A stretch of 64,000 nucleotides of DNA from Prochlorococcus sp. AG-347-E23 (GTDB lineage: Bacteria; Cyanobacteriota; Cyanobacteriia; PCC-6307; Cyanobiaceae): contig QCBH01000004.1 of the NCBI GenBank assembly GCA_003281685.1, positions 1-64,000 of the forward strand, given 5' to 3'. The position numbers and the translations under genes were made by a program. This document shows positions 57,048 to 64,000 of the stretch, one piece after another (the stretch's first letter is position 1; each line of letters begins with the position of its first letter). Below the pieces are notes generated by a model. It was not told where the DNA came from. It made no database searches and worked only from the letters and a program-made list of their open reading frames with translations.

Positions 57048-58172
57048 ATGAATGTAGTGGCATCATCTCCAGAGGGACTAGAGAAATATTTAGCTAAAGA
57101 AATTTCAAATTTAGGTGGCTTTAATATTAATACTTATAAAAGATTTATTAATTTTGAATGTGATTTTGAAACTTTTTATAGAGTTCATTTTTATTCTAGA
57201 TTAGCTTTTCGATTTTATAGAGAAATTACCAGCTTTAATTGCTATGACAAGCAATCTTTATATGAAGGAGTTAGAGATTCATTTGATTGGTTAAATTGGT
57301 TGCACTATGAAAAAACGTTTAACGTTCAAGTAACTGGGAGAACATCTTCCTTAAGTCATACACATTTTACTGCTCTTGAAGTTAAAAATTCTATAACTGA
57401 TTTGCAAAAGGAATTTTGGAATAAAAGATCAAATATTGCTTTAGAAAATCCTGATTTTATAATTCATCTTCACTTAAAAAGTAATAAAGCAATTATTAGT
57501 CTTCAAAGTAGTGTGGAAAGTTTACACAAAAGAGGCTATAGACCTGCAGTGGGTAATGCCCCACTAAAAGAAAATTTAGCTTCTGGATTGATAAATATGA
57601 CTAAATGGAATGGCAAAGTCCCTTTAATTGATTTTATGTGCGGCTCAGGAACTTTTTTAATTGAGGCAGTTAACCAATTTCTTGAAGTTCCCATAAATAT
57701 TGATCAAGTATATCTTTTTGAGAATTGGTTGGACTTTAGGAGGGATATTTATCTTAATGAAAAAAATAAGGCAAAAAATAAAATTATAAATTATGAAAAA
57801 TTACCAACAATAATAGGCTGTGAAATTAATAAAAATGTTTTTGAACAGGCGAAAGTAAATATATCATTGGCTGGACTCGAAAATTATGTTGAACTTATAA
57901 ATAATGATTTTTTAGAACTCCAATTAAAATGTACACCTGGGATCATTCTGTGTAATCCTCCATACGGCAAAAAATTAGGCGATGAAAATGAATTGATTTG
58001 TTTATATGAACAAATGGGAATTTTCCTAAAGAATAATTTTTCAGGTTGGGAATTTTGGCTGCTAAGTGGAAATCCAAAACTTACAAAATATTTGAAAATG
58101 AAATCTTCATTGAAAATTCCCGTTAGCAATGGAGGAATTAATTGTAGATGGATAAAGTATTTAATAAGGTAA
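57048..58172 (+). CDS. RlmL-like rRNA (guanine-N2) methyltransferase with THUMP domain
   Basis: 374 residues. The N-terminal part (about 1-155) is ferredoxin-like plus THUMP (VVASSPEGLEKYLAKEI, then TGRTSSLSHTHFTALEVKN). The C-terminal part is a Rossmann methyltransferase with the SAM motif DFMCGSGTFLIEAVNQF at about residue 197 and the N-methylation motif NPPYG at about 304. The family modifies G2445 of 23S rRNA in E. coli; the target here is inferred. It starts 65 bp from the divergent tmRNA gene. Confidence 0.9.
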   Translation: MNVVASSPEGLEKYLAKEISNLGGFNINTYKRFINFECDFETFYRVHFYSRLAFRFYREITSFNCYDKQSLYEGVRDSFDWLNWLHYEKTFNVQVTGRTSSLSHTHFTALEVKNSITDLQKEFWNKRSNIALENPDFIIHLHLKSNKAIISLQSSVESLHKRGYRPAVGNAPLKENLASGLINMTKWNGKVPLIDFMCGSGTFLIEAVNQFLEVPINIDQVYLFENWLDFRRDIYLNEKNKAKNKIINYEKLPTIIGCEINKNVFEQAKVNISLAGLENYVELINNDFLELQLKCTPGIILCNPPYGKKLGDENELICLYEQMGIFLKNNFSGWEFWLLSGNPKLTKYLKMKSSLKIPVSNGGINCRWIKYLIR

Positions 58173-58173
58173 T

Positions 58174-58575
58174 TTATTTTTTGCCTAAAACGGCCTTTGT
58201 TGTCTTGCCTAAACCCTCTAATGTTTGAGGAAGATAAGGTCCTTTGGCTAATTTTCCTCCAAGCTTCAAACTTAAGCCTGCAAGAAATAAATCGATAAAT
58301 ATTATTAGTAATAAATTATATTCAATATTCCAGTTATTATATTTTGTTAGAAAAAGGTAAAAAATAATATGGATGCAAATTAGTACTAATAATAATAATG
58401 TGATGCCAATTGCTAAAAATATACCACCACTAATTAATCTTCTTTTTTCTCTATCTACTTCTTGAAGAGCTATTCTTACATGCAAATCCATAACTGAACT
58501 TGCGATCGCTGAAATTCTAGAAGCGGTATTTGCAAAGTTTTTATTTTTTGGTTTTTCCATATTATTTTCTGCCAC
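58174..58575 (-). CDS. Phage-holin-like (Holin-X/DUF1469) membrane protein
   Basis: 133 residues: an amphipathic N-terminal helix (SRISAIASSVMDLHVRIALQEVDREKRRL) and two membrane segments at about 50-72 and 86-104. This is the pattern of the superfamily III phage-holin-like proteins common in cyanobacteria. It overlaps its upstream partner by 14 bp. No lysis cassette is present, so a membrane-stress or envelope role is more likely. Confidence 0.75.
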   Translation of the reverse strand: MAENNMEKPKNKNFANTASRISAIASSVMDLHVRIALQEVDREKRRLISGGIFLAIGITLLLLVLICIHIIFYLFLTKYNNWNIEYNLLLIIFIDLFLAGLSLKLGGKLAKGPYLPQTLEGLGKTTKAVLGKK

Positions 58576-59023
58576 TGTTAAGAAGAGTTCCTATTAGTAA
58601 ACCAATACCAGCCGCAATAGCAATTGATAATAGTGGTTTTTTTCTTATTGGAGTTTCTATTTTTGGTCTAAGTGTATTGTTAAGTTCTTCTAATAATTCT
58701 TCTAATTGACTTTCGATAGGTTCAATTTTTTCTGATATTTCCCAATTGTTTTCTCTTATTGAATCAATGATTTCAAATAGTTGGCTTTTTATTCCACCTA
58801 CTGAGGTTCCACTATGGTTAGCTATTACTGCAACTAAATCATCAATACTCCCTTTTGTGGCTTCAAGGGTTTGTTGTGCAATGTTAGGCCATTTTTTTTT
58901 AATTAAAGGTATTAAACTGTCAATTTTTTCAAGTAACCATTTTTCCGAAAGAACTTCTTTTTCAGGAAGATCAGAGTTATCTTCTTTTTCTTCTACTTCT
59001 TTGGGAGGATGGTAAGTCTCCAT
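58562..59023 (-). CDS. YqjD/DUF883-like protein with C-terminal membrane tail
   Basis: 153 residues: acidic head (PPKEVEEKEDNSDLPEKE), long helical middle (about 30-125) and a Gly-rich C-terminal membrane anchor (LLSIAIAAGIGLLIGTLLN). Similar two-gene arrangements with a holin-like protein occur in other bacteria, where the anchored protein may contact ribosomes or the envelope. The two start-stop frames overlap by 14 bp, so they are co-translated. Confidence 0.7.
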   Translation of the reverse strand: METYHPPKEVEEKEDNSDLPEKEVLSEKWLLEKIDSLIPLIKKKWPNIAQQTLEATKGSIDDLVAVIANHSGTSVGGIKSQLFEIIDSIRENNWEISEKIEPIESQLEELLEELNNTLRPKIETPIRKKPLLSIAIAAGIGLLIGTLLNSGRK

Positions 59024-59193
59024 TATTAAAACTTATTTATTTTAAGATTAGACCCTATTTTCTTAATTTGGAACCCTTATCTAAAGAATTGTTCGATTTA
59101 TATAGAATAAAAACATATAAAAGTTTATTTACATTTTATTTATCTGCTCTGTTCTGCAAGAAGGTTTTGTTAAGCTATTACTGAATTTATTAA

Positions 59194-59349
59194 ATGAGTT
59201 TAAATTTCATCATGGATATTACATTTGCATCATTAATTTTTGCATCTCGCACAATCCCTACAGATTTTGGATTAGTAGCTGCAGCTATCGCTGGAGCTGG
59301 AAGTTTACTATTCATTGCTTTAAGATTTGTTCCTGATGCAAGTAATTAA
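59194..59349 (+). CDS. Small one-pass membrane protein, 51 aa
   Basis: An ATG at 59194 (or 59212) opens a frame reading MSLNFIMDITFASLIFASR, then TIPTDFGLVAAAIAGAGSL, LFIALRFVPDASN and a TAA at 59347. The Ala/Gly-rich stretch of about 20 residues is a good membrane helix. The size and style resemble accessory subunits of photosynthetic or NDH complexes, but I cannot match it to one. It stands alone in the 410-bp gap between the DUF883-like gene and the 59433 gene. Confidence 0.65.
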   Translation: MSLNFIMDITFASLIFASRTIPTDFGLVAAAIAGAGSLLFIALRFVPDASN

Positions 59350-59432
59350 ATTACAGGAACCATCTTTAATAAAATATATCTTTATCTCAACTTTGTTTTG
59401 ACAATAGATTCGATTTATTTATCAATTAGATA

Positions 59433-59795
59433 ATGAATAAATGGGTTTTGCTTGAACATAAAGTTTATTCTGCTAACTCTTTCGATATTCATTATGATTT
59501 TCTTGTTGAAAATGGCATAGATTGTTTAACTTGGAAATTTTTAAAACTACCTTTATTAAATCAAGCTTCTATAGAAATTTCTAAGCAGCCAAATCATAGA
59601 CTTGTATGGTTATCTAGGATAGAGCATGAACTTTCTGATAATAGAGGGTTTGTAAAAAGGATTGATCATGGAATATTTAAAAGCGTTTCTGATAAATTGG
59701 ATTCTGAATATTATGGATTCATTTTGGATGGTGAACTTCTTTATGGATTGTTTGAAATTTCGGATAATTTTTGCAGATTGAGCAAATATTATTAA
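59433..59795 (+). CDS. Possible stand-alone 3'-phosphoesterase (LigD PE-like) domain protein
   Basis: 120 residues with a pattern like the phosphoesterase domain of bacterial LigD: VLLEHKVYSANSFDIHYDF with HxD at 20-22, then TWKFLKLP, the NHR...EHELSDNRG region with H65, and RIDHGIF at 76-82. LigD PE removes 3'-phosphates and ribonucleotides during end joining. Similarity is by motif only and the family is known to be divergent; there is no ku or ligase gene here. It lies 77 bp before smc on the same strand. Confidence 0.5.
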   Translation: MNKWVLLEHKVYSANSFDIHYDFLVENGIDCLTWKFLKLPLLNQASIEISKQPNHRLVWLSRIEHELSDNRGFVKRIDHGIFKSVSDKLDSEYYGFILDGELLYGLFEISDNFCRLSKYY

Positions 59796-59871
59796 TACTC
59801 ATTTATAAATAAACGTAATATTACTATTGAGAATTTTTGCAAATTAGTTATTCTTATTTAGCTATTGAGAC

Positions 59872-62800
59872 TTGAGATTGGTACATATCAATCAGGTCGA
59901 GTTTGAAAATTTTAAATCTTTTGGAGGAAATGTAAAAATTCCTCTTGAAGAAGGCTTTACTGTGGTTACGGGTCCTAATGGTTCTGGAAAAAGTAATATT
60001 TTAGATGGAATTTTATTCTGTTTAGGTTTAGCTAATAGTAGAGGGATGAGGGCTGAAAGATTACCAGATCTAATAAATAACTCCAAAGTTAAAGAGGGTA
60101 AGTCATCTGAAACATCAGTATCGGTAAAATTCAATATTCAAGATTGGTCCCCCAGAGAAGACCTTCCGCCTTTGGAACTAGAAGAAGAAGAAATTGCTCT
60201 TAATAAAGGTCAAAAAGAATGGTTAGTTTCTAGAAAATTAAGGCTTATGCCAGGTGGTTCTTACGCTTCTACTTATACTTCTGATGGAAAACAATGTACG
60301 TTGCAACAAATACAGAGAATTTTAAGAGATATTAGTGTTGATCCGGAGGGCAGCAATGTTGTTATGCAGGGTGACGTAACAAGAATAGTATCAATGAATA
60401 ATAAGGAGAGAAGAAATCTTATTGATGAATTAGCAGGAGTCGCACTTTTTGATACAAGAATAGAACAAACTAATGCAAAATTAAATGACGTTTTCGAAAG
60501 ACAAGAAAGATGTGAAATTTTAGAAAATGAATTGCAATCTAGTAAAAATAAGCTTGAAAAAGAATGTGAAAAAGCAAAGCGATATAAAGAGTTAAAGGCA
60601 AAACTATTACAAATAATGGAATTAGAGAAAGTTCTTATTTTTGATAAACAAGTTAGGCATGTTGAATCTATAGAAAAAAAAGAAAGTGAAATTGAAAAAA
60701 ATAAAATATTATTTAATAAACAAAAAGAATCTATTAGTAAAGAAATATCAGTCTTAGAGGATGCTTTGAAAATACTGGTTAATGAGCTTAAGGAAAAAGG
60801 AGAGGATAAATTGATAAAAGTGAATTCTGATATTGGAAGTATTAATTCTAGCTTGAGAGAACTTGATAGGATATCAAGTCTGAATAAAGAAGAAGGTATT
60901 AAATTACAAAAGCAGAGAGATGAAATTGCAATTTCTAAGAGGAATATCGAGTCAGAAAAGATGAGACAAGAAAATTTTGATGATAATTTTTTAAATCAAT
61001 TGAACTTGCAAATTGATGAGCTCACTTTGAAACACAAATTATCTAGAAAAAAACTTTCTGATGCGGCTGGAGAATCTGGAGAATTCTCAAAACAAAGTAT
61101 CAAATTAAATGCTGAGCTTGAAAGTATAAAAAATCAAATTAATCCTTTGGAAATAAAAAAAAGGAAAATTGAAGAAGAAACTATTCAAAATAATATTCAG
61201 AAAGATGAGATATTGTCTCAGATCGACTCCTTAGACTTAGAAAAGCAGAATCTTTTTGAGGGAAATCATAGAAAAAAAGAGATATCCGATACAAAGAATA
61301 AAAACTTGGCAAGTAATAGCACAGAAATTAATTCTTTGAAAAATGAAATTGATTTATTAATTAAAACTAAATCAAGGCTAAATAACGAGCAATTAAGGCT
61401 TGAAAAGGATTTATCTAGATTCGAAAGTAGGAAGGAGGCTTTAAACGAATCTAGAGGTTCATATGCTCTCAGAATCCTCTTAGAAGCAGGGTTAGAGGGT
61501 ATACATGGTTATGTAGCTCAACTTGGAGAGGTCAGTGAGAAAAATAGATATGCATTAGAAATTGCTGCTGGAAACAGATTAGGACAAATTGTTGTTGATA
61601 ATGATCATATTGCTGCTAAAGCAATTGAAATTCTTAAAAAGAAGAAAGCGGGAAGATTAACTTTTTTACCTTTAAATAGAATTAAAAGTCAAAAAAAGAA
61701 TTATGCAATTTCAAGATTTGAAAATAACAGGGAGAATGGATTTATTGATAAGGCTATTAATCTAATTACTTTTGATGAATTCTATTCGGATGTTTTTCGA
61801 TATGTTTTTGGAGATACTTTGGTTTTTTCAGACTTATCTTCAGCAAGGTTATCTACACAAAAAAATAGGTTGGTTACCCTAAGTGGTGAATTATTAGAAG
61901 CAAGTGGTGCTATAACAGGAGGTAGTAAATTAAATAAAGATTTGGCTTATAGGTTTGGAATTAGCAATGATATTGATGATTCCAGTCCTATAAAAGAAAG
62001 ATTATTAGTTATCGAAGAAGCTTTAAAAAAGTCAAATAATGATTTGATAATAAAAAATAATATACTTAGTAAATTAAATTCTAATCGCAATCAAATAATT
62101 GAGGATTGTGCCTCAATTAATAAAGAAATTGAAGTCAATAAAGATTCTCTTAAGGCTTTCTCGCAAAGAATTGAGGATTATAAATCGAGATTAAATAAAA
62201 TTGATAATGCTAATAATTTATTAGTTTACGAATTAGATCATTTAAAAAATGAATTGAAGCCTTATCATGATAAGGCTGACCAATTACAAACCATTCAAAA
62301 GGCAAATTATGAAAAAAATCAAAAATCATCATTAATAACTTTTAATAACGATTTTAATAATCTTGATAACAAACTTGAATTACTTATAAAGGAAAGAGAT
62401 GCATTAATAGATAAAAAGAATCAATTTGCTTTAAATAAAGAGCGAATCAATAATTCATTGAAATTTACTTTACTACAAGAAAAAAACTTGCAGGAATCTA
62501 TTAATCAACTCGCAATTGCTCATAGTGAATGGATAGAAAAAAGAGATGAATTTAAAAAAGAGCTTGTAGATCTCGATAATAAAAAAAATTCACTAGAGAA
62601 GGATTTAGGTTTATTGAGAAGGAAAAGAGATCAATTAAACTCTTCAATTTCAAATAAAAGGCAGGAACATAATAACTATCTGTTGAAGCTTGAATATCTT
62701 GAAAGGGATATGCATTCTCTTAAAGAAGAGATGAGGAGCGAGAAAATAAAATTAGAAAATTATAAAAAAGATCTACCTAATCCTTCCCCGGAGTTTGGAG

Positions 62801-63462
62801 AATATGAAGGGAAGAGTCTTGAATTTTTACAATCAGAAATTTCGATCATAAATACAAAACTACAAAGCTTAGAACCTGTTAATATGTTGGCTCTTGATGA
62901 ACTGGAAGAATTAATTGAGAGATTAAATGGTTTGCGAGAAAAATTAAGGATTCTATCTAATGAAAGATCTGAATTATTGCTGAGAATAGAAACTGTATCA
63001 ACGATGCGTCAAGAGGCTTTTATGCAAGCATTTATAGAAGTTGATAGACATTTTAGAGAAATTTTTGCAAATTTATCTGATGGAGATGGATTTCTACAAC
63101 TTGAAAATCCTAATTCTCCTTTAGAGGGAGGATTAACCTTAGTGGCTCATCCTAAGGGAAAAAATGTCAGAAGATTAGCCTCTATGTCAGGTGGTGAAAA
63201 ATCGTTAACTGCTTTAAGTTTTTTATTTGCGTTGCAAAAGTATAAACCTTCACCTTTTTATGCATTAGATGAGGTTGATAGTTTTTTAGATGGTATAAAT
63301 GTTGAAAGGTTGTCAAAACTAATAGCGAATCAGTCATCAAATGCTCAATTTATAGTCGTAAGTCATAGAAGACCTATGATTAGTGCGTCTGAACGAACAA
63401 TTGGGGTTGCGCAAGCAAGAGGTTCTAATACTCAAGTTCTTGGGTTACCAAATGCTGCATAA
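59872..63462 (+). CDS. smc: Chromosome segregation protein SMC
   Basis: 1196-residue SMC ATPase that, with ScpA/ScpB, condenses and separates chromosomes. Walker A TGPNGSGKSN at about residues 33-42, two long coiled coils (about 170-510 and 690-1010), the hinge at about 520-680 with AGLEGIHGYVAQLGEV and the following Gly-rich ITGGSK. The signature MSGGEKSLTALSF and Walker B FYALDEVDSFLDG are at the end. The start is one of two TTG codons; 59872 is taken, 59878 is also possible. Complete. Confidence 0.96.
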   Translation: MRLVHINQVEFENFKSFGGNVKIPLEEGFTVVTGPNGSGKSNILDGILFCLGLANSRGMRAERLPDLINNSKVKEGKSSETSVSVKFNIQDWSPREDLPPLELEEEEIALNKGQKEWLVSRKLRLMPGGSYASTYTSDGKQCTLQQIQRILRDISVDPEGSNVVMQGDVTRIVSMNNKERRNLIDELAGVALFDTRIEQTNAKLNDVFERQERCEILENELQSSKNKLEKECEKAKRYKELKAKLLQIMELEKVLIFDKQVRHVESIEKKESEIEKNKILFNKQKESISKEISVLEDALKILVNELKEKGEDKLIKVNSDIGSINSSLRELDRISSLNKEEGIKLQKQRDEIAISKRNIESEKMRQENFDDNFLNQLNLQIDELTLKHKLSRKKLSDAAGESGEFSKQSIKLNAELESIKNQINPLEIKKRKIEEETIQNNIQKDEILSQIDSLDLEKQNLFEGNHRKKEISDTKNKNLASNSTEINSLKNEIDLLIKTKSRLNNEQLRLEKDLSRFESRKEALNESRGSYALRILLEAGLEGIHGYVAQLGEVSEKNRYALEIAAGNRLGQIVVDNDHIAAKAIEILKKKKAGRLTFLPLNRIKSQKKNYAISRFENNRENGFIDKAINLITFDEFYSDVFRYVFGDTLVFSDLSSARLSTQKNRLVTLSGELLEASGAITGGSKLNKDLAYRFGISNDIDDSSPIKERLLVIEEALKKSNNDLIIKNNILSKLNSNRNQIIEDCASINKEIEVNKDSLKAFSQRIEDYKSRLNKIDNANNLLVYELDHLKNELKPYHDKADQLQTIQKANYEKNQKSSLITFNNDFNNLDNKLELLIKERDALIDKKNQFALNKERINNSLKFTLLQEKNLQESINQLAIAHSEWIEKRDEFKKELVDLDNKKNSLEKDLGLLRRKRDQLNSSISNKRQEHNNYLLKLEYLERDMHSLKEEMRSEKIKLENYKKDLPNPSPEFGEYEGKSLEFLQSEISIINTKLQSLEPVNMLALDELEELIERLNGLREKLRILSNERSELLLRIETVSTMRQEAFMQAFIEVDRHFREIFANLSDGDGFLQLENPNSPLEGGLTLVAHPKGKNVRRLASMSGGEKSLTALSFLFALQKYKPSPFYALDEVDSFLDGINVERLSKLIANQSSNAQFIVVSHRRPMISASERTIGVAQARGSNTQVLGLPNAA

Positions 63463-63507
63463 ACTCACTTTTTTAAATTTATACGTCAGAATGATAAAAA
63501 GAAATTT

Positions 63508-64000
63508 ATGAGCTTGTCTAACACATCTGCTAATAAGAATCTCCCTAACTCAGTTCCTAGTGAACGTTTATGGTTAAGGTCAGAATTAATGGGAACACAA
63601 GTTATAACTACTGATACTGGGAGGCGGCTAGGCGTAGTTGGCGAAGTTGTTGTTGATATCGATAGAAGAGAGGTGGTCGCTTTGGGACTAAGAGATAATC
63701 CACTTACAAGATTTTTACCAGGTTTGCCAAAATGGATGCCATTAGAAAGTATAAAGCAAGTTGGAGATGTCATATTAGTTGACTCCCTAGATTCTTTGAG
63801 TGAGAGTTTTTCTCCAGAAAGATATGGGAAGGTAATTAATTGTCAAGTGATTACAGAATCTGGACAACTTTTAGGAAGAGTTCTTGGCTTTTCTTTTGAT
63901 ATTGAGACTGGGGATTTGATATCTCTTGTTATGGGCGCTGTTGGTGTTCCTCTTTTAGGTGAGGGAGTTTTAAGTACTTGGGAAATACCTGTTGAGGAAA
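63508..64000 (+). CDS. PRC-barrel domain protein (partial, runs off the window)
   Basis: The ATG at 63508 starts MSLSNTSANKNLPNSVPSE, then a PRC-barrel: LRSELMGTQVITTDTGRRL, GVVGEVVVDIDRREVVALGL. A second PRC-like segment follows (VINCQVITESGQLLGRVLGF, then DIETGDLISLVMGAV). PRC-barrels are small beta domains that mediate binding in photosynthetic reaction centre H-subunits and RNA-processing proteins. The frame is open at the window end. It follows smc by 45 bp and may be co-transcribed. Confidence 0.85.
   Translation, partial: MSLSNTSANKNLPNSVPSERLWLRSELMGTQVITTDTGRRLGVVGEVVVDIDRREVVALGLRDNPLTRFLPGLPKWMPLESIKQVGDVILVDSLDSLSESFSPERYGKVINCQVITESGQLLGRVLGFSFDIETGDLISLVMGAVGVPLLGEGVLSTWEIPVEE

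Noticed and set aside
58174-59023. Holin-like pair as part of a prophage
   Set aside because: No other phage genes, integrase or lysin are near; this pair type is common as ordinary chromosomal genes.

Overview
The window reads as a near-origin stretch of a low-GC marine picocyanobacterial chromosome, most likely a high-light-adapted Prochlorococcus. The evidence is the very AT-rich DNA, the tight gene packing with many 1-35 bp overlaps, the gene order purL-purF-topoisomerase A-TPR-queG-DUF502-nusB-ftsY-rsbU-argH-RRM-dusA-msrB-grpE-dnaJ (the order I know next to dnaN in Prochlorococcus), a circularly permuted two-piece tmRNA with tag ANKIVSFSRQTAPVAA, and cyanobacterial markers such as a gap2-type GAPDH, a flavodiiron protein pair and a lumenal cyclophilin. 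Assignment to genus and clade is inference from memory of gene order, not from a search.

Layout. 1-34140 is mostly housekeeping: purine synthesis (purL, purF, guaA), DNA topology and protein targeting, cell-wall precursors (murB, murC), central carbon (gap), cofactors (thiL, pdxA, cbiD, queG), chaperones (grpE, dnaJ, cyclophilin), translation (efp, rsgA, dusA) and lipid synthesis (accB), with small lineage proteins at 28014-30164. 34141-37773 is more accessory: a scar after guaA, a TPR-sulfotransferase, a Cas4-like PD-(D/E)XK nuclease and small unknown proteins. 37785-43727 holds PBP2, an FMN reductase and a flavodiiron protein pair, one of which has lost its diiron ligands. 43847-53620 is housekeeping again (alaS, speA, ndk, thiO, gatB, coaE, argJ). 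53621-55308 is the second accessory block: a scar after argJ, a frameshifted PEBP-family gene, a small membrane protein and an orphan ParA ATPase. 55459-64000 has an aldo/keto reductase, tmRNA, an RlmL-like methyltransferase, a holin-like pair, small unknowns, smc and the start of a PRC-barrel protein.

The most interesting signal is a pair of integration scars. Downstream of both guaA and argJ lies a second, diverged copy of that gene's own 3' end, including the stop region. Between the two copies are paired direct repeats spaced exactly 11 bp apart: TTTGTCACGG twice after guaA, and GTACCAC-type pairs three times after argJ. I read these as attachment-site relics of elements whose tyrosine recombinase used the 3' ends of essential protein-coding genes, with the paired repeats as arm-type binding sites. 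No integrase gene remains at either place. The seen part is the repeats and the duplicated ends; the mobile-element reading is inference.

No tRNA, rRNA, CRISPR array or complete insertion sequence was recognised.
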